A stretch of 50,706 nucleotides of DNA from a virus, in IMG/VR virus record IMGVR_UViG_3300042324_001056, positions 1-50,706 of that record; one strand, 5' to 3'. The notes beneath the pieces were generated by a model. It was not told where the DNA came from. It searched no databases and saw nothing but the letters and a program-made list of their open reading frames with translations. The translations under genes were made by a program, and so were the position numbers. Positions 30,115-37,827 of this stretch are shown piece by piece (position 1 is the stretch's first letter; each line of letters begins with the position of its first letter).

Positions 30115-30720
30115 TTATTTCCAAAGTATATTGGAATAACTAGAGTACATGTATTTATCAATCATGGCGTTCTCTAATTTCTTAAATTTAGCAGATTGAT
30201 CTTTTTTACCAAGATATGGATCACCTTCGGTTTGTAATTTTATTTGATGTGTTAATTCATGCAAAATAGCATATTCAACATCGTGCATTTTACTAACATC
30301 AAAAGAAATGTAAAGTGCTTTGTTTGTTTTTGGATTATATGTAGTTGATGCACCGCCGAATTTAACTGATTCAAATCTCAATGGAATTTCATCTACACTT
30401 TCAGCTTTACAGATTGCAGAATAATATTGTTTGATTTTATCAGATGTTATTGCAGCTTCGTTTACCGACTCTTTTAATTTTCTTTTTTGTTGAATTATTT
30501 GTTGGATCTGTGAAAATATAGATTGTATATCCTTCTCTAATTCTTTCTCATCAGCACTCATCGGCGATTCAATATCTATATTAGAATAAAGTTTTTTCTT
30601 TTTAGCAATTAATACATCTACTTTTTTAATCAAGTCATGTCTTACTTTATCCAAATCTTTTATAATTTCAGATGGAGTTGCTTCATTTAAAAAATCTTCA
30701 AATAATTTAATATGTTTCAT
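30115..30720 (-). CDS. Head-tagged HExxH metallopeptidase
   Basis: 201 aa starting MKHIKLFEDFLNE|A. A Lys/Gln-rich coiled coil follows to about residue 88, then a second site KESVNE|A, then a compact domain with ILHELTHQIK (HExxH, SprT/minigluzincin-like) and KALYISFD strands. Cutting at both sites would free a metallopeptidase of about 110 aa inside the head. T4 has no such protein; role unknown, perhaps acting on host proteins after injection (inference). GATATATAA promoter just upstream. Confidence 0.7.
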   Translation of the reverse strand: MKHIKLFEDFLNEATPSEIIKDLDKVRHDLIKKVDVLIAKKKKLYSNIDIESPMSADEKELEKDIQSIFSQIQQIIQQKRKLKESVNEAAITSDKIKQYYSAICKAESVDEIPLRFESVKFGGASTTYNPKTNKALYISFDVSKMHDVEYAILHELTHQIKLQTEGDPYLGKKDQSAKFKKLENAMIDKYMYSSYSNILWK

Positions 30721-30737
30721 GAATTTAACTTATTTTA

Positions 30738-30748
30738 AGTTATATATC
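30738..30748 (-). promoter_or_regulatory. GATATATAA-type promoter-like box
   Basis: Minus strand GATATATAACT overlapping the stop of the RNA ligase gene (30747), 18 nt before the tagged peptidase ATG. Confidence 0.5.
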
Positions 30749-31880
30749 ACTTTTCGTTCATTAAAAACTTATTTGAAATAGCTTTAAAACTAATCTTACG
30801 ATCTAAACTTCTAATAACCACACCTTCTCTATCAAAATTAGGATTTAAAACTGATTTTGCATCAGCATAAGCTAATAACTCATCAATGGTCTCTGGCAAC
30901 TTCATTGTCAAATTTGTCAACATTGGTACAGTTTCTAATTTTAATCCATGTTGCATAGTTGCCAAGAACATTGGTAAGCCATAGTACTCTTGTGTATCAA
31001 TGTCGAATACGTTAAAGAATCTAACAGTTTGTCCTTTGATTTTGTAAGGATTGCCTTGGATACCCTCACCAATCAACTCACCTTGAATAGAGATATTTCG
31101 ACCGTAAGCTTCTAGCTTTTCTTTAAGTCCTAATTCTTGAGCTACTTTCCAGAATGAATTTTGTTGACGTGGTCTTTCGATACCATCATCACACATCACC
31201 ATTCCTGCAACAAACTCTTCAGGTTCTGCTAGTTCTAAGTTTCTTGAACATACACCAAAGACACCATCTTTATAGTAATAAGTAGCTGAAGATCCATCTA
31301 ACTTTTCAGTCACATAGAAGTCTAGATCTTGTTCTTTCCACTGTGCATATTCTTTAACCAAGTTTTGAACTCGTTCTTCGTCGGTTTTGCGAATAAATGA
31401 TGGAAAGTAACCTTTGACTTTACCAGACAATTCAGCTGGAATTGGTGGTTCATATTTCTCTACACCTAACAATTCAGTTACATCTACACCCTCTTCGATT
31501 ACTAAAGCGTTATCATAAGGTCCTAATTGTAATTGATCTCCGTGTGGTTGTTGAGAGATTCCAATAATGTAATCACCATTTAGGATTCCAATAGGTACCA
31601 CTAAACCTTGAGAAACTTGGCCTCTTAGTCTAATAGTCTTTAAACGAAATCCTTCTTGGTCACCCATCTTTTTAAATGAGCTTTTACGTAAGAATTCAAA
31701 CTCTTCTCTGATCGGTAAGAATGAATCAATTTCAAAGTAAACACAAAGTTCTCCTACTTTAAATTCATTTTTCTTAACAACAACATCCCAGTTGTTGATT
31801 CTTGCTACTTCGATAGCATCAGCACCCTCAATTGGTCTAATGCTAGCGATTCTCTGTACGGATGCTAGTTTTCTTTCCAT
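30747..31880 (-). CDS. RNA ligase of the Rnl5 (Deinococcus DraRnl-like) type
   Basis: 377 aa. An N-terminal OB-like module (RKLASVQRIASIRPIEGADAI..., residues 1-140) precedes the adenylyltransferase domain: motif I TEKLDGSSATYY with Lys193, SIQGELIGEG (III), REGVVIRS (IV) and ISFKAISNKFL (V). An N-terminal OB module is the mark of DraRnl, which seals 3'-OH/5'-phosphate nicks in duplexes with the 3' strand RNA. It is a different family from the Rnl1 at 15258, so this phage carries two RNA ligases. Confidence 0.85.
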   Translation of the reverse strand: MERKLASVQRIASIRPIEGADAIEVARINNWDVVVKKNEFKVGELCVYFEIDSFLPIREEFEFLRKSSFKKMGDQEGFRLKTIRLRGQVSQGLVVPIGILNGDYIIGISQQPHGDQLQLGPYDNALVIEEGVDVTELLGVEKYEPPIPAELSGKVKGYFPSFIRKTDEERVQNLVKEYAQWKEQDLDFYVTEKLDGSSATYYYKDGVFGVCSRNLELAEPEEFVAGMVMCDDGIERPRQQNSFWKVAQELGLKEKLEAYGRNISIQGELIGEGIQGNPYKIKGQTVRFFNVFDIDTQEYYGLPMFLATMQHGLKLETVPMLTNLTMKLPETIDELLAYADAKSVLNPNFDREGVVIRSLDRKISFKAISNKFLMNEK

Positions 31881-31894
31881 TATGTTTTATTTGA

Positions 31895-32431
31895 TTATAC
31901 TTTTGGGATTGCTAAAATAGCTTGTCTTAGTGTTGCTATTATATCGATCAAAGCCACTACAGCATCTGGCACTGTTAATTCAATTTTGATTGCTGCTCCT
32001 AATAAGCCAACAAATTGATTAACTAAGTTATTTAAGATAGCCAACATTTGATTAACTTTTGCGCTGGCTTCTTGTAATGTACTTAAAGGATTTGGTAATG
32101 AAGGTCCGCCCGCATTTGGTAAAACCGAAGGAATAGCAGCACTCGCAATAGTAGCTTTAATAGTATCTTGTACTTGTGTTATACCAGCTTTTATATTAGC
32201 AAAAGTTGATTTGACTATATAAATTTGCATTTTAACTTCTTGTTCTACCACTTTGTATGTGTCATCAATAAACTGCTGTCTTTCGGCTGCTGTATCAAAT
32301 TGTTCATACTCAGGGTATTTCTTTTTGATATAATTTTCAATAATAGTTTTTACTGAAGGCATACCTGGAAACTTCTCACCATCTGCGGTTAATTTATCAA
32401 GTGCTGCCATTAATTCTGCTGTAGTTGCCAT
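31895..32431 (-). CDS. Hydrophobic helical protein, probably structural
   Basis: 178 aa. Long amphipathic helices with Ala/Ile/Leu-rich stretches (LAILNNLVNQFVGLLGAAIK, AVVALIDIIATLRQAILAI) and a Pro-rich hinge (SVLPNAGGPSLPNPL). No tag and no recognised family. Could be a virion baseplate/tail or membrane-active protein. A CATATAATTAAAT stretch at 32448-32460 may be its promoter. Confidence 0.55.
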   Translation of the reverse strand: MATTAELMAALDKLTADGEKFPGMPSVKTIIENYIKKKYPEYEQFDTAAERQQFIDDTYKVVEQEVKMQIYIVKSTFANIKAGITQVQDTIKATIASAAIPSVLPNAGGPSLPNPLSTLQEASAKVNQMLAILNNLVNQFVGLLGAAIKIELTVPDAVVALIDIIATLRQAILAIPKV

Positions 32432-32469
32432 ATAATACTTATTTTTATTTAATTATATGACAACTTAGC

Positions 32470-33213
32470 TTATTGTTTCTTTTCAAAAGTTGGTTTCAAC
32501 CACATGCCTCGATCAAAGACCAAGTCTAAAAAGCCTGGGATTGATTGAGCATCCACTAAATGTAGTAATTTGATAGTTGCAACAGTATCATGTTTTAGCA
32601 TCTTGAAAATCTCTTCGCGAATTCTTTCAGCACTAACTGTCGTTCTTAGTTTTTCCAAGATTTCAGGTTGCATCATTGCGATCCAAATATCATCATGAAT
32701 GCTAAATCCTTTGGTGATTTTAAACCTCAAAGCCCTCATAATTCTCAATGGATCATCCATCATAGTCATTTTTGCAGGCAATGGTGTTCTAAGCAAACCT
32801 CGTTTTAGGTCCTCTTGGCCACCAAAAAGATCAATAATGTTTCCATCAATGTCTTCAGCTAAGGCATTGACTGTAAAATCTCGACGAAGTAAATCATCGG
32901 CCAGAGTTCCAAGTTCTAGAATTGGCTGACGAGTTCCTTCTAAGTAACCAACTTCTTTACGAGCCATTACAAAGTCAGCCACTAGGCCGCTAAATTGGTG
33001 ATCTTTAGGAAACTTAGCCCTAATAGTAAAACAGTCTGGAGTGCTCAAGAACACTTCAAAACCTTCTTGTTTAAGATGATCTTCCATTGTTGCGAAACCT
33101 TCTTGGACTGATCCGGATAAGTCATCCAATACAAATGTAAAGTCTATGTCTTTGGATTCTAGTCCAAGAAACTTGTCCCTTACACATCCTCCTACTTTAA
33201 ATATCTGTGGCAT
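32470..33213 (-). CDS. cca: CCA-adding/poly(A)-polymerase-type nucleotidyltransferase
   Basis: 247 aa from the ATG at 33213. Head domain signatures: VGGCVRDKFLG (GG..RD), KDIDFTF (Asp22/Asp24 metal ligands), RRDFTVNALA and DPLRIMRALRFK, the order found in class II CCA enzymes. It lacks the long C-terminal body/tail of bacterial enzymes (usually near 400 aa), like some phage members. At least three tRNAs here (Thr, Leu, Asn) lack an encoded CCA, giving it a job. A longer reading runs through the terminator-promoter and is rejected. Confidence 0.8.
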   Translation of the reverse strand: MPQIFKVGGCVRDKFLGLESKDIDFTFVLDDLSGSVQEGFATMEDHLKQEGFEVFLSTPDCFTIRAKFPKDHQFSGLVADFVMARKEVGYLEGTRQPILELGTLADDLLRRDFTVNALAEDIDGNIIDLFGGQEDLKRGLLRTPLPAKMTMMDDPLRIMRALRFKITKGFSIHDDIWIAMMQPEILEKLRTTVSAERIREEIFKMLKHDTVATIKLLHLVDAQSIPGFLDLVFDRGMWLKPTFEKKQ

Positions 33214-33220
33214 CTTCTTT

Positions 33221-33260
33221 CTTTTAATTATACTGTAAATATACACAAAACATTTGACAT
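33221..33260 (-). promoter_or_regulatory. Class A promoter
   Basis: TGTCAAATGTTTTGTGTATA then TTTACAGTATAATTAAAAG on the minus strand, seven bases before the CCA-enzyme ATG. Confidence 0.7.
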
Positions 33261-33266
33261 AAAAAA

Positions 33267-33294
33267 ATCCGGATGAAAATAAATTCACCCGGAT
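33267..33294 (-). terminator. Terminator hairpin of the CCGG/CCGG type
   Basis: Same stem and loop as the copy at 8838, 24 kb away, followed by the T run and promoter. Confidence 0.8.
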
Positions 33295-33299
33295 CTTAA

Positions 33300-33314
33300 A
33301 AAGTTACGAACAAT
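33300..33314 (-). promoter_or_regulatory. UUCG 3'-end element
   Basis: TTGTTCGTAACTTTTT begins at the stop codon of 33314-34132. Confidence 0.6.
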
Positions 33315-34132
33315 TAGATTGAAGCAGTTATTACTTCTAATTTGCCTCTAAGCTTGATAACATCTTTTTCCAAAGATTTCAATCTGGTGGTAGGCCATTG
33401 AACGTTTTGTGTTTTCCAGAATTCAATACCACCAGCTTTATTTTTTGCTATACTTGCATTGTATTCTTCTTCAGAGTTATTATAGTTTTTAGCAGCATCT
33501 CTTTTGATCAATTCGTCCCATGTTGGATTGTCTTTATAAGCCCAATATTGAGTATCGATTAGCTCTTGTTCAATTTGAGCATCAGTCATTGGACTGTTTT
33601 TAGCTAGTTTTTCTTTAACTCGTGTAATGTCTCTTTCCAAATTCTCAATCTCGAAATTTAGCTTTTCAGCTTTGGTCATTTTCTTGATCTTTTCAGTGTA
33701 TTCTTTACTGATTTCTGATCTGCCAGTTCTTGGCAATTTTGTGCTTGTTATGTAACGATAATGAGCTCGTTGTATATTATAACCACCGGCAATAATAGCT
33801 TCTGTCTTCAAACTATATGTTTCAGTTCCTCTTTGAATTTGAGCAGAGATTTCAATGTTACCTTTACGAGATGTAGACGGTGTGATTGAAAGCAATGTAT
33901 CTGTAGGTTCTGTGTAGTATTCAATTGATTTAACTAGGTCAGCTATAACTTGAAGATGAGTCATTTCTCTATCAAAATCAGAAAAAGGACGTTCAAACTT
34001 CTTAACGAACCAAGCTTCAACTTCATTAACCATAGTTAAGACAGTTGGTTCTAATGCATCTAAGATGGCATAAATTAAACCAGTACTTTTTGACTCATTT
34101 AAAAATTGCTGATAGGATTTTATTGCTTTCAT
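33314..34132 (-). CDS. Putative head protein with packaging tag and coiled coil
   Basis: 272 aa starting MKAIKSYQQFLNE|S, a tag even closer to T4 MKTYQEFIAE. The body has helical segments, a Thr/Ser-rich strand region (LLSITPSTSRKGNIEISAQI) and a coiled coil (FEIENLERDITRVKEKLAK) to the end. No enzyme motif. Unlike other tagged genes it is behind a class A-like promoter, so its timing may differ. Confidence 0.65.
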   Translation of the reverse strand: MKAIKSYQQFLNESKSTGLIYAILDALEPTVLTMVNEVEAWFVKKFERPFSDFDREMTHLQVIADLVKSIEYYTEPTDTLLSITPSTSRKGNIEISAQIQRGTETYSLKTEAIIAGGYNIQRAHYRYITSTKLPRTGRSEISKEYTEKIKKMTKAEKLNFEIENLERDITRVKEKLAKNSPMTDAQIEQELIDTQYWAYKDNPTWDELIKRDAAKNYNNSEEEYNASIAKNKAGGIEFWKTQNVQWPTTRLKSLEKDVIKLRGKLEVITASI

Positions 34133-34144
34133 AAGTTATTTATC

Positions 34145-34170
34145 TTTTAATTATACTGTAAATATACATA
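34145..34170 (-). promoter_or_regulatory. Class A promoter lacking the TGTCAAA box
   Basis: GTATATTTACAGTATAATTA is intact on the minus strand, but the terminator's T run replaces TGTCAAA, so an upstream activator or weak activity is implied. Confidence 0.5.
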
Positions 34171-34174
34171 AAAA

Positions 34175-34198
34175 AGCCCAAACTAAAAAATTTGGGCT
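34175..34198 (-). terminator. Intrinsic terminator after endolysin gene
   Basis: AGCCCAAA / TTTGGGCT stem with A/T-rich loop and T run on the minus strand; unrelated in sequence to the CCGG family but in the same place within the cassette. Confidence 0.8.
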
Positions 34199-34212
34199 GA
34201 ATTATTTTCTAA

Positions 34213-34229
34213 AAAGTTACGAACAATTA
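34213..34229 (-). promoter_or_regulatory. UUCG 3'-end element
   Basis: TAATTGTTCGTAACTTTTT overlaps the stop codon of the endolysin gene. Confidence 0.6.
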
Positions 34230-35141
34230 CAAGTTTCTAAGCATTGCAATAAGCCTTGGACAAGGATAAACATCCATTTTGTCTTTTCTAACATTAGTAT
34301 GACTTAGGATTCCTTTAACATTGCCATTTGAGATATTAATATCGTATTCAAATGCATCATCCTCTTCCATGTCTTCTAATCTTTCTAAAAGACCTTTTTT
34401 CATGTCGATTCCATGCATCTTTGCGATATGTCTAAGTAACTTTTTAAGATTAGCTAATTGTGCGTCTGAGTATTTGTGCCAGTATCTATAACCTCTAAAC
34501 TCATAGCCTAAATCAGTAACTTGATCTTCATCTACGATTTGACCAGTATAAGTAATATAACCTGCACCAGATGGCTTTAAGAACCCAAAGTTACAGATTT
34601 CAATGCCAACTGAGTGAGTGTGCATATAATGAGAGTTAACTGCACCTAAATGACCAGCGTATGCTTTGTCATCAAAGCATTCTACTACCGTACCATCAAA
34701 TGTTAAATCCCCGTTCTTAACATTTGGTCCACCAATAACATATTGCGTTCCTACTCTACCGCGATCATCTTTTTCCCAGTCTGTGATGGTTTTATAAGGA
34801 TCATTCCAACCGGCTGTGTGATGTATGAAAATATATTCTTTTTTAGTTGGACCTGGCATATACTCATTAGCACTTAGTCTAAACTTATTAATAACGAGTC
34901 CATCTGTTGTTTTATAAAACTTTTCAGATTGATCTGTTGTTAATAACGTATCTTTTAAACCCATTGCTGCCCATGTTTTAGGACCAACAATACCATCATC
35001 AAGCAAACCTTTTTTCTTTTGCCATTCTTTAACAGCCTTTTCAGTATTTGGGCCAAAATCACCATCCACCTTAAGCTTTAAAAAGCTTTGTAAGTGTCTA
35101 ACGTTTTCACCAGTAGAATCAAGTTTAAGTGTAGTAAACAT
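34227..35141 (-). CDS. Endolysin: N-acetylmuramoyl-L-alanine amidase with peptidoglycan-binding domain
   Basis: 304 aa. Residues 5-62 are a PG_binding_1 domain (VRHLQSFLKLKVDGDFG..., DDGIVGPKTWAAMGL). From about residue 95 is an Amidase_2/PGRP domain with the zinc-ligand His in IFIHHTAGW (His107/108), HSVGIEICNFG, and a later WHKYSDAQLANLKKLL helix. It cleaves the lactoyl-L-Ala amide bond of peptidoglycan. No signal peptide, so it needs a holin, for which 41737-41904 is the candidate. Confidence 0.88.
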   Translation of the reverse strand: MFTTLKLDSTGENVRHLQSFLKLKVDGDFGPNTEKAVKEWQKKKGLLDDGIVGPKTWAAMGLKDTLLTTDQSEKFYKTTDGLVINKFRLSANEYMPGPTKKEYIFIHHTAGWNDPYKTITDWEKDDRGRVGTQYVIGGPNVKNGDLTFDGTVVECFDDKAYAGHLGAVNSHYMHTHSVGIEICNFGFLKPSGAGYITYTGQIVDEDQVTDLGYEFRGYRYWHKYSDAQLANLKKLLRHIAKMHGIDMKKGLLERLEDMEEDDAFEYDINISNGNVKGILSHTNVRKDKMDVYPCPRLIAMLRNL

Positions 35142-35228
35142 TTTTAATGTTTTAATTTTTAGAAGATCTTCTCTTCTACATATCTATCGTAACAGTCTAT
35201 ACAAATATGGTACTTTCGTAAAATAAAA

Positions 35229-35252
35229 AAGGTGAGTATTAATACTCACCTT
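35229..35252 (-). terminator. Perfect 24-bp palindrome overlapping a stop codon
   Basis: AAGGTGAGTATT and its exact reverse complement with no loop bases. It contains the last codons (EY) and TAA of the gene at 35239 and is followed by a T run on the minus strand. Probably a terminator; could also be an operator. Confidence 0.7.
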
Positions 35253-35544
35253 GATCAATTTGGTTAATTTGTTCTTTAAGTTCAAATATTCTCCATTCAA
35301 AGTCTATAAGTTCTTCTTTGGTAACCTTACCGGTTTTAAACATTTTTCTTGCGAGAGAATAATCTTCTTGTGCTCTTTTCAAAGCTTTTTCAAGATCTTT
35401 TTTAATCTTTACATTATTTCTTTCAATTTCTAGAGCCTCTTTTTCAAAATTAGGAATAGAGTGTCCATCTCTGTATGTAACCGTTAAATCAAAATCCTTG
35501 AATAGAGATAAAAATATGTCTATTTTTGATGCGCTTTGTTCCAT
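35239..35544 (-). CDS. Coiled-coil hypothetical protein
   Basis: 101 aa, almost all charged coiled coil (IERNNVKIKKDLEKALKRAQ, DFEWRIFELKEQINQIDQ). Not recognised. Last gene of a 4-kb run of helical/membrane genes, with its stop inside a palindromic terminator. Confidence 0.55.
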   Translation of the reverse strand: MEQSASKIDIFLSLFKDFDLTVTYRDGHSIPNFEKEALEIERNNVKIKKDLEKALKRAQEDYSLARKMFKTGKVTKEELIDFEWRIFELKEQINQIDQGEY

Positions 35545-35607
35545 AATCTAAAAATTATTTTTGACTTACTATATGTATCTAGTAAGCTTAGAAAAAGTGA
35601 AGTATTT

Positions 35608-35835
35608 TTACTTTTCTATTGATTCAGCTTGTTCTGGTTCAGCTTGTAAACCTTCATTAGCTTTAAAGATAAAATCAAAATGCTCAACTGCTTTGTTTAA
35701 AAGAGCTGCATCGTTTAATGTGTAGATTCCACCTTTAGATTGAGCTGCTTTAACTCCTTGGATCAATAAGTGAATTGCTTGACCATCAGTCATTACAGCT
35801 ACTGGTGCTTCTTGTGTTGTTTGTTCTTGTGACAT
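35608..35835 (-). CDS. Small acidic hypothetical protein
   Basis: 75 aa, acidic, with an Ala/Glu/Gln-rich C-terminus (ANEGLQAEPEQAESIEK) and a helical core (AIHLLIQGVKAAQSKGG). I associate this pattern with small phage proteins of unknown role that sit among structural genes. Not further assignable. Confidence 0.55.
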   Translation of the reverse strand: MSQEQTTQEAPVAVMTDGQAIHLLIQGVKAAQSKGGIYTLNDAALLNKAVEHFDFIFKANEGLQAEPEQAESIEK

Positions 35836-35867
35836 ATTATATAGTTTAAATGTATTATTTTATATGA

Positions 35868-36371
35868 TTAACTTTGAATTTGTTTCGGGATAAAATCTAA
35901 ATGTTTGCCTGAATTTAAGTATTCTAATAGTGAATTGATCTTTCGAGTGATTAAAACCGGATTGCTAGATTCATAAGTAGTTGTAAAATAGGTTTGATTA
36001 ACATCAAATCCTTTGCCTTCTATTCTAACTTTAATTTTGTATTTAGGTCCTCTGGTTAATAACTTCTTTGTAAAATAAACTCTTTGTGCTTGGTATCTTG
36101 CTTGACCGATATATGCTGTTTCAGTGTTAATAGTAGCTTCAAAGAAATACGGTAATTCACCATCATAGATTATGATCTGTTGTCTGGTTTTTATATCATT
36201 TGCGATGTGATATAAATTATCTGCAACAAATCTACTACTTTCTCTGACTATTTCTAAAAAAGCACTCTTTTCTAATTGATTAGAAATATAAAGGCTTTGC
36301 AGAACAAAATCATCTGGAATAACAAATGTATTAGTACATTCCAACTGTTCCACTACTAGGTCTTCTTGCAC
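35868..36371 (-). CDS. Hypothetical protein
   Basis: 167 aa, predicted alpha/beta, with basic strands (YKIKVRIEGKGFDVNQTYF). No family recognised. Its 5' end overlaps the 3' end of the membrane-protein gene by 41 nt, so translation is probably coupled and the products may interact. Confidence 0.55.
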   Translation of the reverse strand: MQEDLVVEQLECTNTFVIPDDFVLQSLYISNQLEKSAFLEIVRESSRFVADNLYHIANDIKTRQQIIIYDGELPYFFEATINTETAYIGQARYQAQRVYFTKKLLTRGPKYKIKVRIEGKGFDVNQTYFTTTYESSNPVLITRKINSLLEYLNSGKHLDFIPKQIQS

Positions 36372-37311
36372 CTGTTGAACTTATTTTATTAGTTCTTATT
36401 TCTCTTTCTGATTGTGATTCTTCTATGATAGATTCTTCTTTGGCAATTGGATCCTCAATCTTAGATTTTCTAGCATTAAGAATAGCATTTGCTCTGGCTG
36501 TTTTATTAATAGCATCTTGATAGATTTGTTTACCAAAGATGTAATCGTTAGTCATATCTTCAGTTACTTCTTCGATCTTAGATTCTAATGATTCTTCTCT
36601 TTCTAAAATCTCGTCAATTCTTTCTTCTAAAACTTCTTCAGTTGCTGATTCTGTTTCAATCATTTCTTCGATCTCAGCTTTTTCTTCTTCGATCTCTGTT
36701 TTTTCTTCAACAAGATCTTGTAAATCTGTCAATGTAGATTCTTCCCACTCATCAACAAAATCTGTCAATGAAGCTTCTTCCCAATCTTTCATTTCTTCAG
36801 CTAAATCATCATAAGCTTTAACTAACTCTCTCATTGATTCTACATTCTCTTCTATAGCAATTGCAGGTTTTTCTTCACTAGGTTTGATATAATCAACCAA
36901 TGACTTAATAAATCCTAAAGCAACTAAAGGTAAGATAGCGCCAGATACAAATGATAAGATTCTTTTTTGGTATAAAGGATCCTCATCAACTAAGTTAAAT
37001 AATTCTACCCATGATTGGTAGTTATTAAGATTCTTAAATGCGTAGTACATGTTTCCTTGCATTTGCATCAAAGTAATGGCAATGAATAAAGCCCAGATCA
37101 AACCTTTGTTCATTTTATCTAATACTACTAACGAAGCTAATGATGCAGCTGCACCAATTTCAAATGCGATAGCTAGTGTTACTGCTAACCAATATGGATT
37201 TGACATCTCGAAGAAGTCAATAACGTGAATGGTTGAGATGGTAGAAACCAACAGGTATAAGGTAACAAAAGTACCTATTACAAATCTATTTACTAATTTA
37301 CTTTGATTCAT
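36331..37311 (-). CDS. Four-helix membrane protein with long acidic coiled coil
   Basis: 326 aa. Four hydrophobic helices in the first 140 residues (e.g. FVIGTFVTLYLLVSTISTI, WLAVTLAIAFEIGAAASLA), then about 130 residues of Glu-rich coiled coil (EEKAEIEEMIETESATEEVL) and a basic tail. No known family. The architecture suggests a membrane platform in infected cells or a membrane-contacting tail component. Starts inside the ATGA overlap with the gene at 37308. Confidence 0.6.
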   Translation of the reverse strand: MNQSKLVNRFVIGTFVTLYLLVSTISTIHVIDFFEMSNPYWLAVTLAIAFEIGAAASLASLVVLDKMNKGLIWALFIAITLMQMQGNMYYAFKNLNNYQSWVELFNLVDEDPLYQKRILSFVSGAILPLVALGFIKSLVDYIKPSEEKPAIAIEENVESMRELVKAYDDLAEEMKDWEEASLTDFVDEWEESTLTDLQDLVEEKTEIEEEKAEIEEMIETESATEEVLEERIDEILEREESLESKIEEVTEDMTNDYIFGKQIYQDAINKTARANAILNARKSKIEDPIAKEESIIEESQSEREIRTNKISSTGARRPSSGTVGMY

Positions 37312-37487
37312 TTTTTCTTTGTCTTTTTTGGAAACAACTTATTTAAATTGTCTTGTCTGCCATTGCAGCCGCAATCATCAGCTCCAGCTAACTTTGCTAA
37401 TTTTTCAGCCAACTTATCAATTCCAGTTGCTGATGTAAATTTAGCAATATCGTCGCCCAAACCTCTTGATTTGACTACTTTAGCCAT
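37308..37487 (-). CDS. 59-aa protein with DCGC motif
   Basis: Contains GADDCGCNGRQDNLNKLFP, a short Cys motif I recognise from small uncharacterised phage proteins, and a Lys-rich C-terminus. Could bind a metal. ATGA overlap with the following membrane-protein gene. Confidence 0.6.
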   Translation of the reverse strand: MAKVVKSRGLGDDIAKFTSATGIDKLAEKLAKLAGADDCGCNGRQDNLNKLFPKKTKKK

Positions 37488-37489
37488 TA

Positions 37490-37798
37490 TTACTTAGACT
37501 TCTCTAATTTTTCTATTTCAGTATCAATAACGCTTTGTCTAGTTACATCTAACATTTTTCTGTCAGTTGACTGAATCATTCTCTTTTCAGCTTTTAGGCC
37601 TTCGATCATTAAATCAGTTGTGGTTGCTCTAGCATCGATCTTGTTTTCAAGAACTTCAACTTCTTCAGTCAAAGCATCAATACGTTTGTTTAAACCTTTA
37701 GTTCCTCCGTCTCCGCAAGATCTAAAGAATAATACTACTAACATAATTACTACAATCTTAGTAAAATGTTTTGTTACGAAATCGTTTAATTTATTCAT
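37490..37798 (-). CDS. Signal-anchored coiled-coil protein
   Basis: 102 aa: transmembrane segment IVVIMLVVLFF near residues 15-25, then a coiled coil (LNKRIDALTEEVEVLENKID...). Not recognised; spanin-like topology (N-in anchor plus periplasmic coiled coil) is possible. Two bases upstream of the DCGC gene; ATATATAG box upstream. Confidence 0.55.
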   Translation of the reverse strand: MNKLNDFVTKHFTKIVVIMLVVLFFRSCGDGGTKGLNKRIDALTEEVEVLENKIDARATTTDLMIEGLKAEKRMIQSTDRKMLDVTRQSVIDTEIEKLEKSK

Positions 37799-37817
37799 AA
37801 TTTATGGTTTTGTTTTT

Positions 37818-37827
37818 CTATATATTC
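37818..37827 (-). promoter_or_regulatory. ATATATA promoter-like box
   Basis: Minus strand GAATATATAG about 20 nt before the ATG at 37798; overlaps the end of the exonuclease gene. Confidence 0.4.

Noticed and set aside
25607-33288. N-terminal extensions beginning MNLFSSGFFYV on the genes at 25388, 29206 and 32470
   Set aside because: The shared peptide is the translated terminator hairpin plus class A promoter; the true starts follow the promoter at 25606, 29385 and 33213.
8800-34229. CRISPR array or transposon repeats as explanation of the recurrent intergenic sequences
   Set aside because: The copies are kilobases apart, always between genes, and have promoter/terminator structure; there are no spacers, Cas genes or transposase.
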